Below are positions 25,701-34,155 of a stretch of 64,000 bases of DNA, in pieces. Both the position numbers and the translations under genes were made by a program. This DNA comes from SIG565 sp045613385. Lineage in GTDB: Bacteria > Bacillota > Clostridia > Oscillospirales > Acutalibacteraceae. How positions within the stretch are numbered: position 1 is the first letter of the stretch; the number at the start of each line of letters is the position of its first letter. The notes beneath the pieces were generated by a model that saw only the letters and a list, made by a program, of their open reading frames with translations, searched no databases and was not told the DNA's origin. Location of the stretch: the NCBI GenBank assembly GCA_045613385.1, contig JAZLAW010000011.1:1-64000 (forward strand), read 5' to 3'.

Positions 25701-26397
25701 AATCGATAACAGTCAGGAATGTTGTATGACGGCAGTGGTCCGACCAATATGTATCTATCATACGGATTTCGGTAATAGTTGGGTTTCTGTTTTCAGCCTT
25801 AAAGTAGTTCTGACAGAAAGCAATATCATCAGTATCCATAGCAAGACCGTAGTCTTTTACGAACTTTTCAAGACCTGCTCTGTCAAGTTCAATAAATCCG
25901 TCAAGGGTTGCAACTGTTGTGGGGATTTCATAGTTAGCTGCCAAAGTTTCGTACTTATCAAATGTAGCTTCCCTTGATTCCACCGGGTTTATAACATACT
26001 TTTTAATTTCTTTTACATCATTTTCAGTAAGGTTGCCGTAAAGCACATAGATTTTTGCTGTTCTTACTGTCGGTCGGTCCTTACAAGAAATAATCTGGAT
26101 ACATTGTGCGGCTGAGTCAGCGCGTTGGTCAAACTGACCCGGTAAAAACTCAACTGCAAATGCTATGCTGCCTGATAAGTCGATTTCATCATACACATTA
26201 TCAAGCTGTGGCTCTGAAAAAACTGTACCTTTAGCATATTCGAATAATTCTTCGGTGATGTTTTCGGCATCATATCGGTTAATTACGCGAACATCGGTAA
26301 GATTTTTAATACCAAGAAGGGTAGTAGCATCAGAAAACAAAGCTTTTGCTTCGTGAGCCTGTTCTTTCTTCTTTTCCACATATACTCTATATACCAT
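22711..26397 (-). CDS. purL: Phosphoribosylformylglycinamidine synthase, single-chain form
   Basis: This 1228-residue enzyme converts FGAR, glutamine and ATP to FGAM, step 4 of purine synthesis. It fuses the synthetase and amidotransferase parts, the clostridial single-chain type. The N-terminal half holds DTYWSDHCRHTTF and NETHNHPTEIEPFGGAATCIGGAIRD, the middle GGKDSMSGSFENL, and the C-terminal class I glutaminase (about 965-1228) has GICNGFQ with the nucleophile Cys plus SHGEGRF. It follows purD with no gap (the stop and start codons abut) and ends the operon. A CCTCC complement lies 10 bp upstream of the start. Confidence 0.97.
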   Translation of the reverse strand: MVYRVYVEKKKEQAHEAKALFSDATTLLGIKNLTDVRVINRYDAENITEELFEYAKGTVFSEPQLDNVYDEIDLSGSIAFAVEFLPGQFDQRADSAAQCIQIISCKDRPTVRTAKIYVLYGNLTENDVKEIKKYVINPVESREATFDKYETLAANYEIPTTVATLDGFIELDRAGLEKFVKDYGLAMDTDDIAFCQNYFKAENRNPTITEIRMIDTYWSDHCRHTTFLTVIDSVKFQDELLQSAYDEYIAVRKELGRTKPICLMDLATVAVKYLKTQGKLDKLDESEEINACTVKIDVEVDGKTEPWLLLFKNETHNHPTEIEPFGGAATCIGGAIRDPLSGRAYVYGAMRVTGAADPLKPVNETIPGKLPQRKIVTTAAAGYSSYGNQIGLATGIVDEIYHPGYAAKRMEIGAVIAAAPAENVRREVPSPDDVVILLGGSTGRDGIGGATGSSKAHTAQSVETCGAEVQKGNAPEERKLQRLFRNPDATKMIKRCNDFGAGGVSVAIGELADGLEINLNAVPKKYEGLDGTELAISESQERMAVVVEPHNVDKFLSLAAEENLQAFPVAVVKAEPRLVMNWNGKKIVDISREFLNSNGADKHIDITPAAAVDYKKEINGTFTENLKKTADDLNMCSKRGLSERFDSTIGAGTVLMPFGGKNQLTPIQSMVQKVSVEKKHTDDCSFMSWGYNPFITSTSPYHGAYLAVIESVSKLIATGADFKDVYLTFQEYFEHPRKDGKRWGKPLAALLGAFKAQIELGIGSIGGKDSMSGSFENLDVPPTLVSFAVTTGKVTDVVSPEFKKSGNKVFLLKPEYDKNGLPVTESLINLFDKVTALLRNGAAACYTPTLGGVGEAVMKMCFGNSLGFAFSDNVSLEDIFGYNYGSFIIESDKDIEDAILLGQVTDKNAISYGAEEVNINELLSIYEDKLESVYSCNIKDSKSNMQNFSFSAEKYPAPAVKHAKPQILIPAFPGTNCEFDSAKAVRDAGAEPKIMVINNLSSDGISRSVEQFAEEIKKSQAIFIPGGFSGGDEPDGSGKFITAFFRNAAIKEGVTDLLDNRDGLMCGICNGFQALIKLGLVPYGKIIDTDENCPTLTFNTIARHQSRIVRTRIASNKSPWLSETDVGDVYNVPISHGEGRFIADEKLIMELAKNGQIATQYVDFDGNATSDIHFNPNDSMYAIEGITSPDGRVFGKMGHSERIGDGLYKNVPGNYDIGMFRAAVRYFK

Positions 26398-27672
26398 TTA
26401 ATTTTCCTCCGTTACTGCCTTCATTGCTTTAGCGCCTATATCATTACGTTTATAAGCATTTTCAAAATGTACATTCTCGGTCAAGCGATATGCTTCTTGG
26501 ATGGCACCTTTAAGTGTATCGGCGGTAGCAGTTACGCCGAGAACACGGCCACCATTTGTAAGCAGTTTTTCACCGTCGAGTTTTGCACCTGCTACATATA
26601 CATTATCCCATACGCCGTTTGTAAAGGTTATTTCATAACCCTTTTCATACTTTTCGGGGTAACCCTTTGATGCCATAATTACACAACAGGCGTGTCCGTT
26701 TTTGAACTTAACTTCGGTCTCACTCAATGTGCCGTTTGTCGTGGCCTGCATTATTGTCAATAGGTCGCTTTCAAGTAGCGGTAATACAACTTGTGTTTCG
26801 GGGTCGCCAAAACGGCAGTTATATTCTATTACTTTAGGGCCCTTATCTGTTAGCATAAGACCAAAATAAAGGCAACCTTTAAATGTTCTGCCTTCTTTAT
26901 TCATAGCATCAATGGTTGGAATAAATATTTCTTCCATACACTTCTTAGCTATTTCTTCGGTATAGTAGGGGTTGGGTGCTATCGTACCCATACCGCCTGT
27001 GTTAAGGCCTGTATCGTTATCACCTACGCGCTTATGGTCCATAGAAGAAACCATAGGAACAACGGTTTTACCGTCGGTAAAGGAAAGAACCGATACTTCA
27101 GGTCCTGTTAAAAACTCTTCGATAACAATATTGTCGCCGCTTTTACCGAACATTTTATCTTGCATTATAGATAAAACTGCGGCTTTGGCATCATCTCGGG
27201 TTTCGGCAATAATTACACCTTTACCGAGCGCCAGGCCATCGGCCTTGATTACCGTTGGAATAGGTGCGGTTTCAAGATATTTAAGAGCGGCATCCATATT
27301 ATCAAAAACTTCATATTCGGCTGTCGGTATACCGTATTTTTTCATAAGATTTTTGGAGAAAACCTTACTGCCTTCAATTATAGCGGCATCAGCGGTAGGA
27401 CCAAAGCAGGGGATACCGTTTTTATTCAGTTCATCCACACAACCTGCAACAAGCGGGTCATCGGGCGCGACAACTGCATAGTCAATACCGTTTGCTACGG
27501 CAAATTCGGCAATTTTTTTAGTATCGGTGCCGTTAATGTCTACCAAAGTTGCATCTTTGGCAATACCGCCGTTACCGGGCGCCGCAAAGATTTCGGTTAT
27601 ATTTTTATTTTCTTTAAGTTTTTTGATGATGGCGTGTTCTCTTCCACCGCCACCTACAACCAATATTTTCAT
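26398..27672 (-). CDS. purD: Phosphoribosylamine-glycine ligase
   Basis: The 424-residue ATP-grasp enzyme joins glycine to phosphoribosylamine to give GAR, step 2 of the pathway. The N-terminus LVVGGGGREHAIIKKL and the ATP-grasp segments ADGLALGKGV and LNTGGMGTIAPNP are diagnostic, and YNCRFGDPETQ gives the metal-binding region. Length is normal. It lies between the AICAR transformylase gene (20 bp upstream) and purL (abutting downstream), so translation is probably coupled with purL. Confidence 0.97.
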   Translation of the reverse strand: MKILVVGGGGREHAIIKKLKENKNITEIFAAPGNGGIAKDATLVDINGTDTKKIAEFAVANGIDYAVVAPDDPLVAGCVDELNKNGIPCFGPTADAAIIEGSKVFSKNLMKKYGIPTAEYEVFDNMDAALKYLETAPIPTVIKADGLALGKGVIIAETRDDAKAAVLSIMQDKMFGKSGDNIVIEEFLTGPEVSVLSFTDGKTVVPMVSSMDHKRVGDNDTGLNTGGMGTIAPNPYYTEEIAKKCMEEIFIPTIDAMNKEGRTFKGCLYFGLMLTDKGPKVIEYNCRFGDPETQVVLPLLESDLLTIMQATTNGTLSETEVKFKNGHACCVIMASKGYPEKYEKGYEITFTNGVWDNVYVAGAKLDGEKLLTNGGRVLGVTATADTLKGAIQEAYRLTENVHFENAYKRNDIGAKAMKAVTEEN

Positions 27673-27691
27673 TATTTTACCTCAGTATAAA

Positions 27692-28876
27692 TTAATGGTG
27701 GAATAAACGCATACCTGTGAAAGCCATAGCCATACCGTATTTGTTACAGGTATCGATTACTACGTCATCTCTTATAGAGCCGCCGGGTTCAGCAATGTAT
27801 TTTACACCGCTTTTTTTAGCGCGTTCAATATTATCGCTAAACGGGAAGAAAGCATCCGAGCCGAGCGCCACGCCATCTATTGTATCCAGGTACTCGCGAA
27901 TTTCTTTATCGGTCAGCGGTTCGGGTTTTTCGGTAAAGTACTTTTCCCAGATACCGTCAGCACAAACATCTTCTTCATTTCTATTGATGTAACCGTCGAT
28001 TACGTTATCTCGGTCGGGGCGTCCGAGTGTGTCTTTAAAGGGAAGGGCAAGTACCTTATCGTGTTGACGCAAGAACCAAGTGTCTGCCTTGGTACCTGCA
28101 AGTCGGGTGCAGTGTATACGTGACTGTTGACCCGCACCTACACCGATTGCCTGTCCGTCAACTGCATAGCAAACCGAGTTCGATTGCGTGTATTTAAGAG
28201 TTATAAGTGCGATAATTAAGTCGCGCACAGCGCTTTCTGGCATATCTTTATTTTCAGTTACTATATTTTCAAGTAACTCTGCATTGATTTCAAAGTTATT
28301 ACGGCCCTGCTCAAATGTAATGCCGTAAACCTGTTTTGTTTCAATGGGATTTGGAATAAAATTGGGGTCGATTTTAACTATATTATAGTTGCCTTTACGT
28401 TTTGTCTTTAAAATTTCAAGTGCTTCGGGGGTGTAATCAGGTGCGATAACGCCATCCGAAACTTCTCTTTTAATAAGAAGAGCTGTTGTAACATCACAGG
28501 TATCCGAAAGAGCAACCCAGTCACCAAAAGAACACATACGGTCGGTACCGCGGGCTCTCGCATAGGCACAAGCCAAGGGAGACTCATCAAGACCTTCGAT
28601 ATCATCTACAAAACAAGCCTTTTTAAGTTTATCTGATAACGGGATGCCAACAGCAGCCGATGTAGGACTTACGTGTTTGAAGGAAGTAACGGCGGGAAGT
28701 CCTAAAGCCGCTTTGAGTTCCTTCACAAGTTGCCAGGAGTTAAAAGCATCAAGGAAGTTAATATAACCCGGTCTGCCGCACAGAATTTCAATCGGCAATT
28801 CACTGCCGTCAGCCATATATATCTTTGAAGGTTTTTGGTTGGGGTTGCAACCGTATTTTAATTCAAATTCTGTCAT
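27692..28876 (-). CDS. purH: AICAR transformylase (stand-alone PurH C-terminal domain)
   Basis: The 394-residue protein corresponds to the formyltransferase part of PurH only; the IMP cyclohydrolase domain is absent. It transfers a formyl group from 10-formyl-THF to AICAR. The start FELKYGCNPNQKPSKIYM, the TSFKHVSPTSAAVG motif with the catalytic Lys-His, GVGAGQQSRIHC, SDAFFPFSDNI and the RLFHH end are typical. The next gene upstream encodes a separate cyclohydrolase that supplies the missing step. It lies 13 bp after that gene. Confidence 0.93.
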   Translation of the reverse strand: MTEFELKYGCNPNQKPSKIYMADGSELPIEILCGRPGYINFLDAFNSWQLVKELKAALGLPAVTSFKHVSPTSAAVGIPLSDKLKKACFVDDIEGLDESPLACAYARARGTDRMCSFGDWVALSDTCDVTTALLIKREVSDGVIAPDYTPEALEILKTKRKGNYNIVKIDPNFIPNPIETKQVYGITFEQGRNNFEINAELLENIVTENKDMPESAVRDLIIALITLKYTQSNSVCYAVDGQAIGVGAGQQSRIHCTRLAGTKADTWFLRQHDKVLALPFKDTLGRPDRDNVIDGYINRNEEDVCADGIWEKYFTEKPEPLTDKEIREYLDTIDGVALGSDAFFPFSDNIERAKKSGVKYIAEPGGSIRDDVVIDTCNKYGMAMAFTGMRLFHH

Positions 28877-28888
28877 TTCGTTTACTCC

Positions 28889-29611
28889 TTACTTGTTTTT
28901 ATTGATTATGATTTCTGTTGCTTCGCCGCCGTTTAATGGTACTTGGCGAACAAACAAAGAAACCTTGTTGTCATTATTTGAGTTTTCCCATACTAAATCG
29001 GCAAGTTCACGGGCGGTGTTGGGTAATTCAACTTCTTCTGGCTCACCGTAGAAAGACGGAATGGGGTTACCGTCGCATTTATAAGTGTGGATAAAATGAC
29101 CTATACCGTCTTCCGGCATATAGTTAAAGAAATAATGGTTACAAGCATTTTCCCGTCCGTTTGCACTCTTTGCAATAGCGAGTTTATATGTAAACACTTC
29201 TCTTGGAAAACTGTAATAGCAGATACCCGAAATTCTGGGGGTGAAGTTAGGCGCATCGGGTTCGAAATTACGTGTACAAATTGCATCTTCAAAATGGTTG
29301 CCTTCGTTTATACAATCAAATACCGTGTTTGTCTGGTCACCGTTTGTAATAATATCGATGTTACCGCCTTTTGCGGTCAAATAGGGGTTATAGATGATAA
29401 GTGACGGGTCTGAAAGTTTACTTTCATCAAATGCTTTTGTACGCATACCGCCATCGAACCTTTCAAAAATACGGTTGCGGCTGTTTTCACTTCTGCCCAT
29501 TATAAAATAGGCTATCATAGCGCTTTTACCGTCTTTAGATTTACCGATTACAATACCACGACCGGGGTATGTATTTTCACTGAGTAATGTTTTTAAATCA
29601 AACAGAGCCAT
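28889..29611 (-). CDS. purO: IMP cyclohydrolase, PurO-like
   Basis: The 240-residue protein resembles the archaeal-type IMP cyclohydrolase (PurO family), which closes FAICAR to IMP, the last step. The N-terminus NTYPGRGIVIGKSKDGKSAMIAYFIMGRSENSRNRIF is characteristic; RISGICYYSF and the YMPEDGIGHFIHTY segment follow. Its position directly before the stand-alone AICAR transformylase supports the assignment, because together they replace bifunctional PurH. The bacterial PurO version is longer than the archaeal one (about 200 residues), which is usual for Clostridia as I recall. Confidence 0.88.
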   Translation of the reverse strand: MALFDLKTLLSENTYPGRGIVIGKSKDGKSAMIAYFIMGRSENSRNRIFERFDGGMRTKAFDESKLSDPSLIIYNPYLTAKGGNIDIITNGDQTNTVFDCINEGNHFEDAICTRNFEPDAPNFTPRISGICYYSFPREVFTYKLAIAKSANGRENACNHYFFNYMPEDGIGHFIHTYKCDGNPIPSFYGEPEEVELPNTARELADLVWENSNNDNKVSLFVRQVPLNGGEATEIIINKNK

Positions 29612-29626
29612 ATTTATCCACCTTTT

Positions 29627-30232
29627 TTATTTTGTAATTTCTTTGCAAACCTTTTCAACCGAGAGTGGCAGGATTATCCACTCTGCATTTTCCATAACAC
29701 GTTTTTGTAAAGTCTTAGGTGTGTCTTCGGGTAGAATTTCAACCGCTTTTTGCATAATAATCTCGCCACCGTCGGGCACTTCGTTTACAAAATGTACTGT
29801 AGCACCCGTTACTTTAACACCGTATTCCAGTGCGGCTTCGTGAACGTGAAGTCCGTAAAAACCTTTTCCGCAGAAGGACGGAATTAAAGACGGATGAACG
29901 TTTATAATTCTTTTATCATATCTCCTTGTGAATTTTTCACTCAGAATAGACATAAATCCCGCAAGAACTATAATGTCAGTTTTATATTCTTCTATTTTTG
30001 CTATAAAGGCATCTTCAAAAGCATTCTGGTCCATACCGCAATCTGTTTTTGTGATAACTGCAGTATCGATATTTGCATTTTTTGCCCTTTCTAAAGCATA
30101 AGCGTCAGCCTTGTTGGAAATAACAAGGCTGATTTTTCCGCTTTCAATTATTCCATTTTTTGTAGCATCAATAAGCGCCTGGAGATTTGTTCCGCCACCC
30201 GAAACCAAAACCGTTATATTGGCTTTTCTCAT
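29627..30232 (-). CDS. purN: Phosphoribosylglycinamide formyltransferase
   Basis: The 201-residue enzyme formylates GAR using 10-formyl-THF, step 3. The N-terminus VLVSGGGTNLQALID is the phosphate-binding loop; LAGFMSILSEKFTRRYDKRIINVHPSLIPSF contains the catalytic Asn-His region and TGATVHFVNEVPDGGEII the catalytic Asp. Length is normal. The start overlaps the end of purM by 4 bp, so the two are translationally coupled. Confidence 0.96.
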   Translation of the reverse strand: MRKANITVLVSGGGTNLQALIDATKNGIIESGKISLVISNKADAYALERAKNANIDTAVITKTDCGMDQNAFEDAFIAKIEEYKTDIIVLAGFMSILSEKFTRRYDKRIINVHPSLIPSFCGKGFYGLHVHEAALEYGVKVTGATVHFVNEVPDGGEIIMQKAVEILPEDTPKTLQKRVMENAEWIILPLSVEKVCKEITK

Positions 30233-31269
30233 AAGATTATCTTATCCTCCGACTCGATTATCTCACCTATAATATAAGCATCTTCACCGTTAGCCTTCAA
30301 GATTTCAAGAGATTTTTCAGCATCTTCTTTCGATACTACGATACTCATACCGACACCCATATTAAAGGTATTGTACATATCGTGCTCGTTGATATTGCCA
30401 ACCTTTGCCAAAAGTTCAAAGATAGGAAGAACGCGTACGGCAGATTTATCGATTTTAGCACCGAGTCCATCGGGAATGCTTCTCGGGATATTTTCATAGA
30501 AGCCGCCGCCTGTAATGTGGGAAATACCCTTTACTTTTACTTCTTCAAGCAAAGCTAAAACAGATTTAACATATAACTTTGTGGGGGTGAGCAAGGTCTC
30601 CCCAATACTCTTACCGCCAAGTTCAGCGACAGGAGAAGTAATATCACTGTTTTCAACATCGAAAACCTTGCGAACCAAAGAGAAACCATTGGAATGAACG
30701 CCACTTGAAGCAAGAGCAATAACGATATCTCCGGCAGCCATAGTTTTGTTATCAATAATCTTTGATTTATCTACGATACCTGTGCAGTAGCCTGCCAAAT
30801 CATAGTCATCTTCGGGCATAAGGCCGGGATGTTCCGCAGTTTCACCGCCGATAAGAGCGCAACCCGACTGAACACAACCTTCGGCTACACCGCTAACGAT
30901 ATCTGCGATTTTTTCAGGAATATTCTTACCGCAAGCAATATAGTCAAGGAAAAAGAGCGGTTTTGCGCCGCAACAGATAATATCGTTAGCGCACATAGCA
31001 ACACAGTCAATACCGATTGTGTCGTGTTTATCAAGTAACATAGCAAGTTTGATTTTAGTGCCCACACCGTCGGTACCTGCAACCAAAACGGGTTCCTTGA
31101 TACCTGTTAAATCAAGACCAAAGCAACCGCCGAAACCGCCCACATCATCAAGACAACCTTCGTTTTTAGTGCGGTTTATATGTTTTTTCATAAGTTCTAC
31201 AGCTTTATACCCTGCGGTAATATCAACACCTGCAGCAGCATAGCTGTCTGATTTAGATTTCATAGTCAT
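30229..31269 (-). CDS. purM: Phosphoribosylaminoimidazole synthetase (AIR synthetase)
   Basis: The 346-residue enzyme closes FGAM to AIR with ATP, step 5. Conserved segments include YAAAGVDITAGYKAVELMK at the N-terminus, LVAGTDGVGTKIKLA, IGIDCVAMCANDIICCGA, and ITGGGFYENIPRSIP. The ATG at 31269 is chosen because AAAGGA sits 9-10 bp upstream; a longer frame from 31305 would overlap purF without a ribosome site. It follows purF by 5 bp and overlaps purN by 4 bp. Confidence 0.96.
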   Translation of the reverse strand: MTMKSKSDSYAAAGVDITAGYKAVELMKKHINRTKNEGCLDDVGGFGGCFGLDLTGIKEPVLVAGTDGVGTKIKLAMLLDKHDTIGIDCVAMCANDIICCGAKPLFFLDYIACGKNIPEKIADIVSGVAEGCVQSGCALIGGETAEHPGLMPEDDYDLAGYCTGIVDKSKIIDNKTMAAGDIVIALASSGVHSNGFSLVRKVFDVENSDITSPVAELGGKSIGETLLTPTKLYVKSVLALLEEVKVKGISHITGGGFYENIPRSIPDGLGAKIDKSAVRVLPIFELLAKVGNINEHDMYNTFNMGVGMSIVVSKEDAEKSLEILKANGEDAYIIGEIIESEDKIIL

Positions 31270-31274
31270 AAACT

Positions 31275-32696
31275 TTATTCCTTTCCGTTCCAACAATATG
31301 TGCAAAGGTTTTCTTCATCGATTCCTATAGCTTTTATAATTCCTTCAAGCGACTGGAATTCAAGGGAAGTGAAGTTGAGCTTTTTACAGATGGCATTTCT
31401 AAGATTTTGTCCGCGTTCGGTTTTGTTATCGATGTATTCATCGATATATTTAAAACCTTCTTCACCTTCAAGTTCGGCTATTGTCCTTCGTGCTATCAGT
31501 TCCATATCGGAAGTTGCACGTGAGAAGCCGAGATATTTACAGCCGAACATAATAGGTGGACACGCAGAGCGCATGTGTACTTCCTTAGCTCCGTTATCGT
31601 AAAGGAAATCCACCGTTTCCTTAAGTTGAGTGCCGCGAACAATCGAATCGTCAACAAAGAGCAATTTTTTATCTGTAATCAGTTCGTGAACGGGTATCTG
31701 CTTCATTTTTGCAACGCGCTCACGTTCTGTTTGATGGGTAGGTGTGAAACTTCTCGCCCAGGTGGGTGTGTATTTGATAAACGCGCGGGCAAACGGGACG
31801 CCTGATTCACCGGCATAACCGATTGCGTGTGGTGTGCCGGAATCCGGAACACCGCCGACATAGTCAATGTCGTTCGCACTACCTACTGTTTTGTCGTGTT
31901 CTGCCATAATTTTACCGTTGCGGTAACGCATTATTTCTACATTCACACCTTCGTAGGTAGAGGTGGGGTAGCCGTAATAACTCCATAAGAATGAACATAT
32001 TTTCATTTTTTTACCCGGCTTGGCTAATTGGGTCATACTGTCAGGTGTCAGTTCTACAATTTCGGCGGGACCGAGTTCCTTAATCAAATCATAACCGAGT
32101 TTAAAACAGGCGAAAGATTCGAAAGAAACACAGTGACCGTCTTCGTTTCTGCCGATATTAACCGGAATTCTGCCAAGTCGGTCACGCGCGGCTATAAGGG
32201 AACCGTCATTCTTTAATATAAGTATCGAAGCGGTACCGTCAATTTTACTCTGTGCGAATTTTATACCTTCACAGAACGACTCTTTTTGATTTATAAGTGC
32301 TGCGACAAGCTCTGTTGAATTTATTTTACCCGCAGTCATAGCATTAAAGTGACCGCTTGAAGACAAATGTTCAGATATAAGCTCTACAGAATTGTTTATT
32401 ATACCTATAACACAGATGGCATATGTGCCAAGTGTTGAGTGTATAAGTAGCGGTTGCGGGTCGTAGTCACTGATGCAACCGATTGCAGAAGTACCCTGCA
32501 TCTCTTCAAAAACATCATCAAACTTTGTTCTGAACGGTGAGTTTTGAATATTATGAATCTCGCGCTGAAGGCCGAGCTCTTTATCATAAGCGGCCATACC
32601 TGCGCGGCGTGTACCTAAATGAGAATGGTAGTCTGTGCCGAAAAAGACGTCAGATATAGCGTCATTCCGACTTACTACTCCGAAAAAACCACCCAT
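31275..32696 (-). CDS. purF: PurF-like amidophosphoribosyltransferase lacking the glutaminase cysteine
   Basis: The 473-residue protein occupies the place of PurF, which makes phosphoribosylamine from PRPP and glutamine. The Ntn-glutaminase fold is recognisable (HSHLGTRRAGMAAY, DRLGRIPV) and the PRTase domain is intact (LLFVDDSIVRGTQLKETV, the PRPP loop). However, the N-terminus reads MGGFFGVV, where PurF enzymes need Cys right after Met; no Cys occurs in the first 60 residues, and the start is firm with AAGGAG 8 bp upstream. Glutamine hydrolysis by the usual mechanism seems impossible, so free ammonia or another amidotransferase may serve. A CTYC motif ends the chain. It is the only PurF in this operon. 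Confidence 0.85.
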   Translation of the reverse strand: MGGFFGVVSRNDAISDVFFGTDYHSHLGTRRAGMAAYDKELGLQREIHNIQNSPFRTKFDDVFEEMQGTSAIGCISDYDPQPLLIHSTLGTYAICVIGIINNSVELISEHLSSSGHFNAMTAGKINSTELVAALINQKESFCEGIKFAQSKIDGTASILILKNDGSLIAARDRLGRIPVNIGRNEDGHCVSFESFACFKLGYDLIKELGPAEIVELTPDSMTQLAKPGKKMKICSFLWSYYGYPTSTYEGVNVEIMRYRNGKIMAEHDKTVGSANDIDYVGGVPDSGTPHAIGYAGESGVPFARAFIKYTPTWARSFTPTHQTERERVAKMKQIPVHELITDKKLLFVDDSIVRGTQLKETVDFLYDNGAKEVHMRSACPPIMFGCKYLGFSRATSDMELIARRTIAELEGEEGFKYIDEYIDNKTERGQNLRNAICKKLNFTSLEFQSLEGIIKAIGIDEENLCTYCWNGKE

Positions 32697-32719
32697 TGTT
32701 TGCTCCTTAAAGTTTTAGT

Positions 32720-33406
32720 TTATGCGAAGAAAAGTTTAGAGAGAGTCATCGGGTCGATATATTCGCCGTCTTTATAAACACGCATATTACCCGAAGCAAT
32801 TTCATCGATAAGCATAACGCTGCCATCTTTGTCATAACCGAATTCGAACTTAATATCATAAAGTATAAGGCCTTTTTCTTTAAGGTCATCGGCTACAATC
32901 TGGGTAATCTTCTGTGTCATTTCCTTCATATCATCATACTGCTTATCGGTCATAACACCAAGGTCAACAAGGCCATCCTTTGTTACAAGTGGGTCGCCCT
33001 TTTCGTCATTCTTGAATGTCATTTCAACATAAGCGGGAAGGTCTGCGCCTTCTTCGATATAATCGCTGTAGCGGCGGAAGAAACTACCTACTGCTTTATG
33101 GCGGCAGATTACTTCAAGACCTTTACCGAAAACTTTAGCGGGGAGAACTTCCATAGTGGTGTTTTCAAGGTCCGCGCTAACATAGTGGGTTTTAATTCCA
33201 GCGGCATTTACCTTTTCAAAGAAATAGATGGACATACGAAGGTTGACATCGCCTACGCCATCAATGGTAAGACCGACAGAGTTCTCACCCGGGTCAAACA
33301 CACCGTCTTTACCGGTGCAGTCATCTTTAAACTTAAGCAAATAATTGCCGTTGTCAAGGGCAAATACGTCCTTTGTTTTTCCTGTGTAAACAAGTTTCTT
33401 TTCCAT
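32720..33406 (-). CDS. purC: SAICAR synthetase
   Basis: The 228-residue enzyme condenses CAIR with aspartate. The N-terminus KLVYTGKTKDVFALDNGNYLLKFKDDCTGKDG, the RHKAVGSFFRRY motif and VMLIDEIASGNMRVYKDGE near the C-terminus are family marks. It is slightly shorter than the usual 235-240 residues but covers the whole fold. It lies between purE (40 bp upstream) and purF (23 bp downstream) in the riboswitch-led operon. Confidence 0.95.
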   Translation of the reverse strand: MEKKLVYTGKTKDVFALDNGNYLLKFKDDCTGKDGVFDPGENSVGLTIDGVGDVNLRMSIYFFEKVNAAGIKTHYVSADLENTTMEVLPAKVFGKGLEVICRHKAVGSFFRRYSDYIEEGADLPAYVEMTFKNDEKGDPLVTKDGLVDLGVMTDKQYDDMKEMTQKITQIVADDLKEKGLILYDIKFEFGYDKDGSVMLIDEIASGNMRVYKDGEYIDPMTLSKLFFA

Positions 33407-33446
33407 AATTTTTTCTCCTTATATAAAAAATATAATAATTAACAAA

Positions 33447-33935
33447 TTAAAGTCTTGACATAATGTCGGCATCCTTCTTTAGTACCGCTTCGGCGTCTTT
33501 TACGCGTTTGTTGTCAAGCTTTTCTGCGATTTCCATATCTTCTATAGCCAACATTTGTGCGGCCAGAAGAGCTGCATTTGCACCGCCGTTTACAGCAACT
33601 GTAGCAACGGGGATACCTGTGGGCATCTGAACGGTTGAAAGCAAAGCATCCATACCGTCAAGATATTGAGAAGCACAGGGGATACCGATAACCGGCAAGG
33701 TGGTATTAGCTGCAATGGCACCCGCTAAGTGTGCAGCCATACCTGCAGCGCAGATAATAGCACCGTAACCGTTTTTACGGGCATTCAAAGAAAATTCACC
33801 CGCCTGTTTTGGTGTGCGGTGAGCAGAATATACATTGACGGTATAGGGGATACCTAATTCATCTAAAACCGCGGTAGCCTTTTTAATAACGGGAAGGTCA
33901 CTGTCGCTACCCATAACGATACCAATTTTTTTCAT
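33447..33935 (-). CDS. purE: N5-CAIR mutase
   Basis: The 162-residue class I PurE moves the carboxyl group of N5-CAIR to give CAIR. The N-terminal GIVMGSDSDLPVIKKA, the catalytic-site region YSAHRTPKQAGEF, GAIICAAGMAAHLAGAIAANTTLPVIGIP and MPTGIPVATVAVNGGANAALLA are clear. No purK is seen, so CAIR may be reached directly or purK is elsewhere. It is the first gene after the ZTP riboswitch. Confidence 0.96.
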   Translation of the reverse strand: MKKIGIVMGSDSDLPVIKKATAVLDELGIPYTVNVYSAHRTPKQAGEFSLNARKNGYGAIICAAGMAAHLAGAIAANTTLPVIGIPCASQYLDGMDALLSTVQMPTGIPVATVAVNGGANAALLAAQMLAIEDMEIAEKLDNKRVKDAEAVLKKDADIMSRL

Positions 33936-33970
33936 TTTCTTTTCTCCTTTTTATTCAGAAAAATTAAAAA

Positions 33971-34088
33971 AGAGCACACTTAAAACACCCTGACAGGTGA
34001 TTAAATGTGCCCAGACGGTCGGCTGTAGAAAAGCTACATTTTTCTGTTCCTTTGTGGTGCTCCACTATAATTCCGTCAGTTACAGAAA
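33971..34088 (-). ncRNA. ZTP (pfl) riboswitch with terminator, leader of the purine operon
   Basis: Read on the minus strand, the leader contains AACTGACGG, then the GTGGAGCACCAC hairpin, then GCCGACCGTCTGGGCA (34023-34008), the conserved core of the pfl/ZTP motif. The CGG/CCG pairing between its two parts is present. A terminator follows: CACA-TTAA-CACC pairs with GGGTG-TTAA-TGTG (34009-33971) and ends in a T-run. ZTP or ZMP, which build up when 10-formyl-THF is short, would favour reading through into purE. This suits an operon with two formyl-transfer steps. Confidence 0.9.
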
Positions 34089-34109
34089 ACGATTATTTTT
34101 GACATAAAC

Positions 34110-34138
34110 AGTATAACATTTTTACCCCTTTGTGTCAA
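34110..34138 (-). promoter_or_regulatory. Promoter of the purine operon
   Basis: On the minus strand TTGACA (34133-34138) and TATACT (34110-34115) are separated by 17 bp. It lies just after pyrI, from which no clear terminator separates it, so pyrimidine-operon read-through into the riboswitch leader is also possible. Confidence 0.8.
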
Positions 34139-34155
34139 GGCAAAAAAGGTCTATT

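Noticed and set aside
30229..31305. purM starting at 31305
   Set aside because: That start lies inside purF and lacks a ribosome site; the ATG at 31269 has AAAGGA at the right distance.
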